From: Pseudomonas sp. NFACC02
GTDB taxonomy: Bacteria; Pseudomonadota; Gammaproteobacteria; Pseudomonadales; Pseudomonadaceae
DNA length: 64,000 nt
Reading direction: 5' to 3'
NCBI RefSeq assembly: GCF_900110765.1
Contig: NZ_FOEO01000004.1
Span: 1-64,000, forward strand
The notes under the pieces were generated by a model. It was given only the letters and a program-made list of their open reading frames with translations, was not told where the DNA came from and searched no databases. Shown one piece after another: positions 19,108 to 28,125 of the stretch. Both the position numbers and the translations under genes were made by a program. Numbering within the stretch: the first letter of the stretch is position 1; each line of letters opens with the position of its first letter.

Positions 19108-19836
19108 ATGGATCAGCCCAAACGCATTCTGGTGGTCGAGGACGATAGCCATATCGCCGACCTGATTTGCCTGCATCTGCGGGATGAGCAATTCGACGTG
19201 GTACACAGTGCCGACGGCGAAAAGGGCCTGCGCCTGCTGGAGCAGGGCGGCTGGGACGCATTGATACTGGATCTGATGCTGCCGGGCGTGGACGGCCTGG
19301 AGATTTGCCGCCGCGCCCGCGCCATGACCCGCTACACGCCCATCATCATCACCAGCGCCCGCTCCAGCGAAATGCACCGGATCCTCGGCCTGGAGCTGGG
19401 CGCCGATGACTACCTGGCCAAACCGTTCTCGATGATGGAACTGGTGGCGCGGGTCAAAGCCTTGTTGCGTCGGGTCGACGCCATGGCACGTAACCTGAAG
19501 ATGGACGCTGGCAGCCTGTCGAGCGCCGGGTTGTTCATCGATCCGTTGACCCGTGAGGCCTCGCTGGAAGGCCGTTTGCTGGACCTGACGCCGCGAGAGT
19601 TCGACCTGTTGTACTTCTTCGCCCGCCAACCGGGCAAAGTCTTCTCCAGGCTCGACCTGCTCAACTCCGTCTGGGGCTACAACCACGAAGGCTACGAGCA
19701 CACTGTCAACACCCACATCAATCGGCTGCGCGCCAAAATCGAAGCCGATCCGGCACAACCGTTGCGGATCCTCACGGTGTGGGGGCGCGGTTACAAGTTC
19801 GCGGCACCCGGTGAGTCGGCGGGGGACGCATCGTGA
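19108..19836 (+). CDS. OmpR-family response regulator
   Basis: This 242-aa protein has an N-terminal receiver (acidic pair EDD, phospho-acceptor Asp in LILDLMLPGVDG, Lys in LAKPFS) and a C-terminal winged helix (DLTPREFDLLYFFARQPGKVFSRLDLLNSVWGY...TVNTHINRLRAKIE). It overlaps the downstream sensor kinase gene by GTGA. It is divergent from msrB-dipZ-msrA, making that repair cluster a likely target. Confidence 0.93.
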   Translation: MDQPKRILVVEDDSHIADLICLHLRDEQFDVVHSADGEKGLRLLEQGGWDALILDLMLPGVDGLEICRRARAMTRYTPIIITSARSSEMHRILGLELGADDYLAKPFSMMELVARVKALLRRVDAMARNLKMDAGSLSSAGLFIDPLTREASLEGRLLDLTPREFDLLYFFARQPGKVFSRLDLLNSVWGYNHEGYEHTVNTHINRLRAKIEADPAQPLRILTVWGRGYKFAAPGESAGDAS

Positions 19837-21326
19837 AGATGACCCTGAGCCAGCGGCTGTCGCTGGTCTTCGCCCTGTTGCTGCTGATCTGCTGTGGCAC
19901 TTCGGTGTGGCTGCAGGTGCGCTCCAACAAAATGCACGAGCTGGAAGTGGTTCAAGGCCTGTCCCGTGACCTCGCCCAGCACATCGCCCGCGACACGCAG
20001 TTGATGGACGCCAACGGCCTCAAGCCGGATGCGGTGCGCGAGTTGTTCAGTCAGTTGATGCTGGTCAACCCCAGCGTCGAGGTTTACCTGTTGGACACGG
20101 ACGGCAAGATCGTCGGTGATGCCGCGCCCAAAGACCGGATCCTGCGCGATCGGGTCAATCTGGAGCCGGTGCGTCAATTGCTCAGCGGGGCGCCGCTGCC
20201 GATTCTGGGTGACGACCCCCGCAGCATGGACGCGCGCAAGGTGTTCAGCGCGGCACCGTTGATGGTGATGGGCAAGCCTTCGGGGTTTTTGTACGTGGTG
20301 CTGTTGGGCGAGGCCCATGACCGGTTTGCCGAGCGTGGCGCCACCAGCGAAGCGTTGAACACGGCCCTGTGGTCCATCGGTTTGATTGCCTTGTTGTGTC
20401 TTTTGGCGGGGCTGGCGGCCTTCCGCTGGATCACCAGGCCCCTGCGACGGTTGACCGATTCGGTGGGACGCTTCGACATCAATGCCGCGCCGGTGGCGCT
20501 GCCGAACGCGTCGGTCGAGCGAGCGCGTGAGGGGCATGACGAGATCGCCGTGCTGGACGCGACGTTCAAACAGATGCAGAACCGGTTGAGCGAGCAATGG
20601 CAGACATTGACCCGGCAGAGTCAGGACCGGCGTGAGCTGGTCGCCAATATTTCGCATGACTTGCGCACGCCCTTGGCGTCGTTGCACGGTTACCTGGAAG
20701 TGCTGTCGGTCAAGGATGCCAGCCTCAGCTCCGAGGAACGTCGACGTTATCTGGGGATCGCGCTGGACCAGAGCCGCAAGGTCGGCGGACTTGCCCAGTC
20801 GCTGCTGGAGCTGGTGCGACTGGAGCATGGCTTTGTCGTCCCGGTGGTCGAGCGTTTCTCGTTGACGGATCTGGTGCAGGACATCTTTCAGAAGTTCGAG
20901 CTGAGCGCCGAAGCCAAGGCCGTCACCCTGACGCCGAGTTTCGCGCCGTCCGTGCCGGGGGTTCACGCCGACCTAGGCCTGATCGAACGGGTGCTGACCA
21001 ATCTGCTGGACAACGCCCTGCGGCACACACCCGCCGGTGGAAAAGTCACCGTGTCACTGCTGCCCAAGGGTCAGTTCGTCGAGGTGACCGTCAGCGACAG
21101 CGGACCGGGGATCGCTCCGGAACTGCGTAAAGGGCTGTTCCTGCGGCCGTTCAACATCGGCGGCGCCCGGCGCGACGGCGGACTCGGCTTGCGGATCGTG
21201 CACCAGATTCTGCAACTGCACGGGCACAGGATTGAGTTGATCGATGTGCCGGGGCAGGGGGCGACGTTCAGGTTTGCGCTGCCGGTGGATCAGGGGACGG
21301 CAGAGAAGGCATTGCCGCAGGAATAA
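19833..21326 (+). CDS. Sensor histidine kinase
   Basis: This 497-aa membrane kinase has a first TM at about residues 12-30, a periplasmic sensor domain of about 145 residues, and a second TM (ALWSIGLIALLCLLAGLAAF). A HAMP linker and the H-box ELVANISHDLRTPLASLHGY follow, then the N-, G1- and G2-type ATP-binding motifs (NLLDNALRHTPAGG, DSGPGI, GGLGLRIV). It starts at a GTG overlapping the regulator stop, with an ATG two codons later as alternative. It partners the 19108 regulator. The signal may be periplasmic oxidation, by context only. Confidence 0.92.
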   Translation: MKMTLSQRLSLVFALLLLICCGTSVWLQVRSNKMHELEVVQGLSRDLAQHIARDTQLMDANGLKPDAVRELFSQLMLVNPSVEVYLLDTDGKIVGDAAPKDRILRDRVNLEPVRQLLSGAPLPILGDDPRSMDARKVFSAAPLMVMGKPSGFLYVVLLGEAHDRFAERGATSEALNTALWSIGLIALLCLLAGLAAFRWITRPLRRLTDSVGRFDINAAPVALPNASVERAREGHDEIAVLDATFKQMQNRLSEQWQTLTRQSQDRRELVANISHDLRTPLASLHGYLEVLSVKDASLSSEERRRYLGIALDQSRKVGGLAQSLLELVRLEHGFVVPVVERFSLTDLVQDIFQKFELSAEAKAVTLTPSFAPSVPGVHADLGLIERVLTNLLDNALRHTPAGGKVTVSLLPKGQFVEVTVSDSGPGIAPELRKGLFLRPFNIGGARRDGGLGLRIVHQILQLHGHRIELIDVPGQGATFRFALPVDQGTAEKALPQE

Positions 21327-21365
21327 CGTATGGACAGCCTGATTGTCGATCGGTGTGATGGCTGA

Positions 21366-21998
21366 TTACGGCAACAACAACCCATGCTCCATCGCGTACT
21401 TCACCAACCCCGCCGGTTTGTCGACTTTTAGCTTGCGGCGGATGCTCAGGCGGTGGGTTTCCACGGTCCTGACGCTGATCGCCAGGTCCCGGGCGATGGT
21501 TTTGTTGTCCAGCCCTTTGGCCAGTCCCACGAGCACCTGCACCTCACGGGGCGTCAATTCGTTCTCTTCGGGTTTCTTCGACACCAGTTTCAGCGTCACC
21601 TCGGCACTGTAAAACGTGCCGCCGGTGACAATGGCTTCGATGGCCGCGAGGATTTCCCTGGACGGGGCGTTCTTCAGCACGTAACCGCTGGCGCCCGCCC
21701 GGATCGAAGTGGCCACGTATTCCTGATTGTCATACATGCTCAGGATCAGAATCTTGATCGCCGGGCAGCGTTGGCGAATCAGTTGGGTCAACTCCAGCCC
21801 GTTCATGTCCTGCAGGCCGATGTCCACCAGCAGGATGTCCGGCTTGAGCGATTCGCACATCGTCACGGCGTCGGCGGCGTTTTCGGCTTCACCCACCACC
21901 TCGAACAGGGGGCGGGTGGACAGCAGTGCGCGCACGCCATCGCGGACCAGAGAATGGTCGTCGACCAGGGCAATACGGATGGTCTGACTGGCGCTCAT
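21366..21998 (-). CDS. NarL/LuxR-family response regulator
   Basis: This 210-aa protein has a receiver domain (DDHSLVRDG, Asp in ILLVDIGLQDMNG, Lys in VLKNAPS) and a C-terminal LuxR-type helix-turn-helix (ELTPREVQVLVGLAKGLDNKTIARDLAISVRTVETHRLSIRRKL). It is downstream of and co-directional with the Cache-type histidine kinase at 22033. Candidate binding sites are the tandem palindromes at 23632-23668 in front of cstA. Confidence 0.93.
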   Translation of the reverse strand: MSASQTIRIALVDDHSLVRDGVRALLSTRPLFEVVGEAENAADAVTMCESLKPDILLVDIGLQDMNGLELTQLIRQRCPAIKILILSMYDNQEYVATSIRAGASGYVLKNAPSREILAAIEAIVTGGTFYSAEVTLKLVSKKPEENELTPREVQVLVGLAKGLDNKTIARDLAISVRTVETHRLSIRRKLKVDKPAGLVKYAMEHGLLLP

Positions 21999-22032
21999 GA
22001 TGGCAAGAGGGTTCCTGTTCTGAAGAGAGTAT

Positions 22033-23391
22033 TCACGCGGCGACACTCACCGGCAGGGTGACCGTCAACTCGCTATGGCCCGGCGCTGAGTACAGGTTGA
22101 GTTGACCGTGGAAGTGTTCGACGCGCTCGCGGATATTACGCAATCCGATGCCGCCCTGTATCTCCTGGAGGTGGGCGACATCGGCGCGAAAGCCGACACC
22201 GTCGTCGCGGACGGTCAACTGCACCTGGTTGCGGGCGCCTTGCAGGTCGATATACACGTTCTGTGCGTGGGCGTGGCGCTCGATGTTGGTCAGCGCCTCC
22301 TGAAGGATCCGGAACAGCGCAACCGGCGCACCTTCCGCCAGTTTCAGGTTGCCCAGGTTATGGGTGTAGTGAATCGTCAGGCCGGTCTGTTGCTCGAATT
22401 CGGCGACCAATTGCGTGACGGCGGCGGCCAGGCCCAGGGTGTCGAGCAGGGAAGGGCGCAGATCGTGGGAAATGGTGCGGATTTCACCGATGGCATCGCC
22501 AAGGCGTTCGGTGCCCTGACGCAGGGTGTCCAGGCCTCGCTGGTCATTGCCTTCCAGCTGCAACCCGGCCAGTTCGAACTGGAATTTGATCGACACCAGG
22601 ACCTGGCTGATGCCGTCGTGCAATTCTCGTGAAAGCCGGGAGCGTTCTTCCTCCTGCAAATTCATGATGCGCTGGTTGAGCATCTGCAGCTTACGGTCGG
22701 CCAGGCGGTGTTCGCTGGCGTTGAGGGTGACACCGCAGACAAAGACCAGCAGCACCGCGATCAGGGCCACGGCACCGATGTCGAGCATGGTGGCGTAGAT
22801 GCCGCGCGCCACTTCCTGTCGTGCCTGTTGCGTGGCGCGCTCCACATCTTCCAGGTAGATGCCGGTCCCCAGCATCCAGCCCCAGCGCTTGAGCATGACG
22901 ACGTGGGCGAGTTTGCCGGTGACCTGACCGGTCGACGGTTTTTCCCAGGCGTAGTGCTGGAAGCCATCGCCGGATTGTGCGCTGTGCAGCAACGCGCGGA
23001 TCACCAGCAGCCCTTGCGGGTCGGTCATGTTCCACAGGTCCTTGCCCACCAGCGCGGCCTGGCGCGGGTGCATCAGGTTGCGGCCGTTCTGGTCGTACAC
23101 GAAGAAATAGCCGTCGATGCCGAAGCTCAGCTTGGACAATTCTTCGAGCACCTGCTGTTTGGTCTGTTCGTCGTTGCGCCCGCTGTCGTAGATCGGTGCC
23201 AGGGCGCTCATCGCCATTTCTACGTAATTTTTCAGTTCGGCGCGCTTGCTGGCCAGGATGCTGTCTTCGATCAGCTGTGCTTGCTGCTCGCCCAGCCGTT
23301 GATTTTGCACGATGACCAGCGCGCAGATCACCGACACGGCCAGAATCAGCGGCAAAATGCCAAGGGCGACGATCTTGTGTTTGAGTTGCAT
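22033..23391 (-). CDS. Sensor histidine kinase with single Cache domain (NarX-like HisKA_3)
   Basis: This 452-aa membrane protein has a TM at about residues 8-28. A periplasmic Cache domain follows (FGIDGYFFVYDQNGRNLMHP...GWMLGTGIYLEDV), then a TM near residue 210 and a coiled segment. The HisKA_3 H-box is SRELHDGISQVLVSIKFQFE, and a C-terminal HATPase domain carries DDGVGF and GGIGLRNI. Cache domains of this type often bind small carboxylates or amino acids. It is divergent from cstA, a pyruvate/peptide transporter family, which suggests a sensor-transporter pair. Confidence 0.92.
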   Translation of the reverse strand: MQLKHKIVALGILPLILAVSVICALVIVQNQRLGEQQAQLIEDSILASKRAELKNYVEMAMSALAPIYDSGRNDEQTKQQVLEELSKLSFGIDGYFFVYDQNGRNLMHPRQAALVGKDLWNMTDPQGLLVIRALLHSAQSGDGFQHYAWEKPSTGQVTGKLAHVVMLKRWGWMLGTGIYLEDVERATQQARQEVARGIYATMLDIGAVALIAVLLVFVCGVTLNASEHRLADRKLQMLNQRIMNLQEEERSRLSRELHDGISQVLVSIKFQFELAGLQLEGNDQRGLDTLRQGTERLGDAIGEIRTISHDLRPSLLDTLGLAAAVTQLVAEFEQQTGLTIHYTHNLGNLKLAEGAPVALFRILQEALTNIERHAHAQNVYIDLQGARNQVQLTVRDDGVGFRADVAHLQEIQGGIGLRNIRERVEHFHGQLNLYSAPGHSELTVTLPVSVAA

Positions 23392-23481
23392 GGGGAAATG
23401 TCCGGCGGGGCGGGTGTCTTGTGGGCAGTATTAGACACGCTTGGGGGCTGTCAGCGCATCATTACAATGGCTGACGCGGTT

Positions 23482-23616
23482 TGTAGGAGCGTGGCTTGTC
23501 CCGCGATCTGGCGCGAAGCGGCAGTAAAGTCGATCGACGGGGTGTTTCAGGTATACCGCGATGGGAGGCTTTACGCCCGGTTCCCCGCCGATCGCGGGAC
23601 AAGCCACGCTCCTACA
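23482..23616. repeat. Inverted REP pair (REPIN-like)
   Basis: TGTAGGAGCGTGGCTTGTCC facing its reverse complement, about 135 bp end to end. It is the same architecture as 18244-18378, placed between the sensor kinase gene and cstA. Confidence 0.85.
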
Positions 23617-23631
23617 GAGACTGTGTGAGGT

Positions 23632-23668
23632 CTGCGTAGTACTACGCAGTTGATCCCGTAGTAATACG
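23632..23668. promoter_or_regulatory. Tandem palindromic sites upstream of cstA
   Basis: A perfect 18-bp palindrome CTGCGTAGTACTACGCAG (23632-23649) is followed by a related dyad CGTAGTAATACG (23657-23668). Their centres are 22 bp apart, two helical turns. They lie 106 bp upstream of the cstA start, opposite a NarL-type regulator operon, and are probably its operators. Confidence 0.6.
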
Positions 23669-23773
23669 AATTTCTCTGCGTGACAGCAGCGGGGATAGTG
23701 GCGACGCTCCGTTATCCCGGTGCACACAATAACAATGACGCCGCAAGCCATGAGCTTGGGCAGGAGACCCACA

Positions 23774-25834
23774 ATGACCCGACTGACCAAACATCTGGGT
23801 TGGTTCGCCGTCGCTGCCCTTGGGGCATGCGCCTTGGGTGTCGTCGCGCTGCGCCGCGGCGAAGCCATCAACGCACTCTGGATTGTCGTCGCAGCTGTCG
23901 CCATCTATCTGGTTGCGTACCGCTACTACAGCCTGTTCATCGCCAATCACGTCATGCAACTTGATCCGACCCGGGCCACGCCTGCGGTGATCAACAATGA
24001 CGGCCTGGATTACGTTCCCACCAACAAACACATTCTGTTCGGCCATCACTTTGCGGCTATCGCGGGCGCTGGTCCGCTCGTCGGCCCGGTGCTGGCTGCG
24101 CAAATGGGTTACCTGCCCGGCACGCTCTGGCTGATCGCCGGTGTCGTACTGGCTGGCGCGGTCCAGGACTTCATGATCCTGTTCCTGTCCACCCGCCGTA
24201 ATGGCCGCTCGCTGGGCGACATGGTCCGTGAGGAAATGGGCCGCATTCCCGGCACCATCGCCTTGTTCGGCTGCTTCCTGATCATGATCATCATCCTCGC
24301 GGTGCTGGCGCTGATCGTGGTCAAGGCCCTGGCCGAAAGCCCTTGGGGCATGTTCACGGTGCTGGCGACCATCCCCATCGCGATGTTCATGGGCGTGTAC
24401 ATGCGCTACATCCGTCCGGGTCGTATCGGCGAGATTTCGATCATCGGCGTCGTGCTCTTGCTGCTGTCGATCTGGGCCGGTGGTCAGGTCGCGGCAAGCC
24501 CTGAGTGGGCGCATGCCTTCACCTTCACCGGTGTGCAGATCACCTGGATGCTGGTCGGTTACGGTTTCGTGGCCGCGATGTTGCCGGTCTGGCTGCTGCT
24601 GGCACCCCGTGACTACCTGTCGACCTTCCTGAAAATCGGCACCATCGTCGCGCTGGCGATAGGCATTCTGGTTCTGGCGCCCGAGCTGAAAATGCCGGCC
24701 CTGACCCAGTTCACCGACGGCACCGGTCCGGTCTGGAAAGGCGCTCTGTTCCCGTTTCTGTTCATCACCATCGCCTGCGGTGCCGTGTCGGGTTTCCATG
24801 CGCTGATCTCTTCGGGCACCACGCCGAAACTGCTGGATAACGAGAAGAACGCCCGTTACATCGGTTACGGCGGCATGCTGATGGAGTCCTTCGTAGCGAT
24901 CATGGCCATGGTTGCCGCGTCGGTCATCGATCCGGGCGTGTACTTCGCCATGAACAGCCCTGCGGCAGTGGTGGGTGGTGACGTGGTTGCAGTGGCTCAG
25001 ACCATCACCGGATGGGGCTTTGCGATCACCCCCGAAGCACTGACCGCCGTGGCCAAGGACATCGGTGAAAACACCGTTCTGGCCCGTGCCGGTGGTGCAC
25101 CGACGCTGGCCGTCGGTATCGCGCAGATCCTGCATCAGGTGCTGCCCGGTCAAAACACCATGGCGTTCTGGTACCACTTCGCGATCCTGTTCGAGGCGTT
25201 GTTCATCCTGACGGCGGTTGACGCCGGTACCCGTGCCGGTCGCTTCATGCTGCAAGACCTGCTGGGCAGCTTTGTACCCGCGCTCAAACGCACAGAGTCC
25301 TGGACCGCCAACGTGATTGGCACCGGTGGTTGCGTGGCCCTATGGGGTTACCTGCTGTATCAGGGCGTGATCGATCCACTGGGCGGCATCAACACCTTGT
25401 GGCCGCTGTTCGGCATCTCCAACCAGATGCTGGCCGGTATCGCGCTGATGCTGGCGACCGTGGTCCTGATCAAGATGAAGCGTCAACAGTACGTGTGGGT
25501 CACCATCCTGCCCGCTTCGTGGCTGCTGATCTGCACCGTCACCGCTGGCTTCATCAAGCTGTTCGACCCGAGCCCGGCCGTAGGTTTCCTGGCGCTGGCG
25601 AAGAAATACAGCACGGCGGCTGACGCTGGTCAGATCCTGGCACCGGCCAAGACCGTCGAGCAGATGCAGCACGTGATCTTCAACGCGTACACCAACGCGG
25701 CGCTGACCACGCTGTTCCTGTTCGTGGTCCTGAGCATCCTGTTCTACGCGGTGAAAGTCGGCCGCACGGCATGGGTCAAGAAGGAGCGCAGTGACAAGGA
25801 AGCACCGTTCCAGGCGATGCCGGAAGTACGCTGA
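23774..25834 (+). CDS. cstA: CstA-family carbon-starvation / pyruvate transporter
   Basis: This is a 686-aa inner-membrane protein with roughly sixteen hydrophobic segments. Family motifs include [36 protein letters not shown] and [23 protein letters not shown]. Relatives import pyruvate (BtsT, CstA) and peptides. The start at 23774 was chosen for the AGGAG 6-8 bp upstream; an earlier ATG at 23720 would add a polar leader. It is followed by the tiny ybdD gene with overlapping stop/start. It is probably controlled by the divergent two-component system through the sites at 23632-23668. Confidence 0.93.
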   Translation: MTRLTKHLGWFAVAALGACALGVVALRRGEAINALWIVVAAVAIYLVAYRYYSLFIANHVMQLDPTRATPAVINNDGLDYVPTNKHILFGHHFAAIAGAGPLVGPVLAAQMGYLPGTLWLIAGVVLAGAVQDFMILFLSTRRNGRSLGDMVREEMGRIPGTIALFGCFLIMIIILAVLALIVVKALAESPWGMFTVLATIPIAMFMGVYMRYIRPGRIGEISIIGVVLLLLSIWAGGQVAASPEWAHAFTFTGVQITWMLVGYGFVAAMLPVWLLLAPRDYLSTFLKIGTIVALAIGILVLAPELKMPALTQFTDGTGPVWKGALFPFLFITIACGAVSGFHALISSGTTPKLLDNEKNARYIGYGGMLMESFVAIMAMVAASVIDPGVYFAMNSPAAVVGGDVVAVAQTITGWGFAITPEALTAVAKDIGENTVLARAGGAPTLAVGIAQILHQVLPGQNTMAFWYHFAILFEALFILTAVDAGTRAGRFMLQDLLGSFVPALKRTESWTANVIGTGGCVALWGYLLYQGVIDPLGGINTLWPLFGISNQMLAGIALMLATVVLIKMKRQQYVWVTILPASWLLICTVTAGFIKLFDPSPAVGFLALAKKYSTAADAGQILAPAKTVEQMQHVIFNAYTNAALTTLFLFVVLSILFYAVKVGRTAWVKKERSDKEAPFQAMPEVR

Positions 25835-26031
25835 TGTTCAATGACCTGAGTCGCCTCGGCAAATATCTCGGGCAGGCGGCCCGCCTGATGGTGGGCATGC
25901 CGGACTACGATAACTACGTCGAGCACATGCAAAAGACTCACCCGGACCAGCCAGTGATGCCGTACGAAACGTTCTTTCGCGAACGCCAGGACGCCCGCTA
26001 CGGCGGCAAGGCCGGTCCGAAATGCTGCTGA
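25834..26031 (+). CDS. ybdD: YbdD/YjiX-family small protein
   Basis: This 65-aa protein contains the family pattern [38 protein letters not shown] and ends in a CC pair. Members almost always sit directly behind cstA/btsT genes. Here its ATG overlaps the cstA stop (TGATG), so translation is coupled. It may assist the transporter; the mechanism is not established. Confidence 0.9.
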   Translation: MFNDLSRLGKYLGQAARLMVGMPDYDNYVEHMQKTHPDQPVMPYETFFRERQDARYGGKAGPKCC

Positions 26032-26183
26032 CCCGATGAGCCGCAGTGATTGGGGCACATAAACGCCACGCCGGGTCATAGCGATGGTCGATGGTTGCGA
26101 TTGTCACGGATGATTTCCGGCATGGCGGACAGCTCCCTAGAATGGTCCCATCACGAGAAAACAGACCATCAGGGAGCACCAAC

Positions 26184-26657
26184 ATGGCTATTGAAATCGG
26201 CATCAACGAACAGGATCGCGCGGAGATCGTCGAGGGTTTATCGCGGCTGATCTCCGACACCTACGTGCTGTACCTTAAAACCCACAACTTCCACTGGAAC
26301 GTCACCGGTCCGATGTTTCGCACCTTGCACCTGTTGTTCGAGGAGCAATACACGGAACTCGCCACCGCCGTCGACGCCATCGCCGAACGTATCCGGGCAC
26401 TGGGCTTTCCGGCGCCTGGCACCTATTCGACCTATGCACGCCTGTCGTCGATCAAGGAAGAGCCGGGTGTGCCGGCGGCAACCGACATGATCAGACAGCT
26501 CGTGGAAGGCCAGGAAACCGTCACCCGAACCGCACGCGGACTCTTCCCGCTACTGGAAAAAGTCAGCGACGAACCGACCGCCGACCTGCTGACCCAGCGC
26601 ATGCAGGTTCACGAAAAGGCGGCGTGGATGTTGCGCTCGCTGCTGGAAGACGAATGA
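26184..26657 (+). CDS. dps: Dps-family ferritin-like DNA-protection protein
   Basis: This 157-aa Dps/bacterioferritin-like protein has the intersubunit ferroxidase ligands in KTHNFHWNVTGPMF (His) and EEQYTELATAVDAIAERIRALG (Glu/Asp). In this family dodecamers oxidise and store iron and bind DNA under stress. The start at 26184 has AGGGAG upstream. It is monocistronic and followed by a strong terminator. Confidence 0.92.
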   Translation: MAIEIGINEQDRAEIVEGLSRLISDTYVLYLKTHNFHWNVTGPMFRTLHLLFEEQYTELATAVDAIAERIRALGFPAPGTYSTYARLSSIKEEPGVPAATDMIRQLVEGQETVTRTARGLFPLLEKVSDEPTADLLTQRMQVHEKAAWMLRSLLEDE

Positions 26658-26676
26658 CCTGAACGGGTTTCAATCG

Positions 26677-26709
26677 GCCCCTGATGCTTTTTGGCTCAGG
26701 GGCTTTTTT
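26677..26709 (+). terminator. Rho-independent terminator of dps
   Basis: A GCCCCTGA...TCAGGGGC stem of 8 bp with an 11-nt loop is followed by six Ts, 19 bp after the dps stop. Confidence 0.9.
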
Positions 26710-26749
26710 ATGTTGCAGGCGCCCTGCAGCAAATCCAGACGCCGTGCTG

Positions 26750-27665
26750 TCTCAGGCGTACCGCATCGTCTGATTTTGCTGCCGCTGCGCGCCAGATCGT
26801 CCGAGTGCGGCCCAGAGCAAGCGCGCTCCTACAGTTTCGGCGTGAACCAGCAGCAGGCGGCATACCGTCAGATCGCGATCCGGCGTCTATCACAACTTCG
26901 CTTCTGCCCGTCGGGCGTAGGAGCGCGCTTGCCCGCGATTTGCCGGGAACCGGCAGCAAATCCGGTGCATGCAGAGTGTCAGGCATAACCGGGTCGTCTG
27001 ATTTTGCTGCCGCTTCGCGCCAGATCGCGGGACAAGCCACGCTCCTACAAGAGAGAGGTGCGCGGGAAATGGATGCACGCCCCAAGAATGCGATGAGCGT
27101 TAGCTCCAGCCCGAGCTGTTCATATACGTGACAGTCCTGACACCACAAAACGCGACTTGGGTGCAGGCCAAACCAGGAGCTGGGCACTTTTGGTTACACT
27201 TTTGGTGCCTTTTCAAAAGTGACCCGCCGGAGGGGCGGAAAGGTGGATCGGCGCCACCCGAGAAAACGGATCTGCTCACAATCCCAATGCCAAACCCCAC
27301 GAATCCAGCGAACCCAACAAACCCGGTGCATGCAGAGTGTCAGGTACAACCAAGTCGCCTGATTTTGCTGCCGCTGCGCGCCAGATCGTCCGAGTGCGGC
27401 CCAGAGCAAGCGCGCTCCTACAGTTTCGGCGTGAATCAGCAGCACGCGGCATACCGCCAGATCGCGATCTTGGGTTTATCGAGACACCGCTTCTGCCCGC
27501 AGGGCGTAGGAGCTGCCGGGGTGGCGCTCCACCTTGCCCCGCGATCTGCCGGGAACCGGCAGCAAACCCGGTGCATGCGGAGTGTCAGGCATAACCGGGT
27601 CGTTTGGTTTTGCTGCCGCTGCGCGCCAGATCGCGGGACAAGCCACGCTCCTACAGTAAAGAGTA
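26750..27665. repeat. Duplicated compound REP units
   Basis: Two long direct copies of the same compound unit (about 26760-27060 and 27340-27660) share TTTTGCTGCCGCTGCGCGCC, AGAGCAAGCGCGCTCCTACA, GGAACCGGCAGCAAA, GTGCATGCAGAGTGTCAGG-like and CGGGACAAGCCACGCTCC pieces with scattered differences. A third partial copy lies at 44847-45050. No gene is supported in this stretch. Confidence 0.85.
27142..27310. repeat. Pseudomonas multicopy element, uninterrupted copy
   Basis: It contains GACTTGGGTGCAGGCCAAAC directly joined to CAGGAGCTGGGCACTTTTGG, then CTTTTCAAAAGTGACCCGCC and GGAGGGGCGGAAAGGTG. It is directly repeated at about 27750-28050. It is of the kind found repeatedly in fluorescent Pseudomonas genomes. 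Confidence 0.7.
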
Positions 27666-27749
27666 GCGCGGGGAGATTGATGCACAGACCAAGAAAGCGA
27701 GGAGCGTTAGCTCCAGTCCATGCTGTTCATATACGCGACAGTCCAGACA

Positions 27750-28050
27750 GCACAAATCGCGACTTGGGTGCAGGCCAAACGCAGACGACGCGCAGTGGGT
27801 CGAGCGGCATGGATGCCGCGAGAGCGCCGTCAGGGCATGGATGCCCGTTCGGCGCGGGCCCACGGAGCGTCGTCGGAGTGCGGGTACCCGAGGAACGAGG
27901 GCCAAACCAGGAGCTGGGCACTTTTGGTTACTTTTGGTGCCTTTTCAAAAGTGACCCGCCGGAGGGGCGGAAAGGTGAATCGGCGCCACCCGAGATAACG
28001 GATCTGCCCACCCTCCCAACGCCAAACCCCACGATCCCCGATCCCCACGA
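27750..28050. repeat. Pseudomonas multicopy element, copy carrying a 127-bp insertion
   Basis: This is the same element as 27142-27310 but split between GGCCAAAC and CAGGAGCTGG by 127 bp (27781-27907). The split is bounded by the 8-bp direct repeat GGCCAAAC (27773-27780 and 27900-27907). The inserted piece carries inverted GACGACGC / GCGTCGTC arms and GCATGGATGCC direct repeats. Confidence 0.7.
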
Positions 28051-28125
28051 ACCCCACGATTCCCACGAACCCAACAAGCCCACCCACCCCGCCTCAATCG
28101 AGAGAGGACTGCACGGGCCGCTGAA

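Noticed and set aside
23642..25255. A 537-codon minus-strand frame opposite cstA
   Set aside because: Low-complexity Gln/His/Arg/Asp translation typical of antisense frames; cstA is fully conserved on the plus strand.
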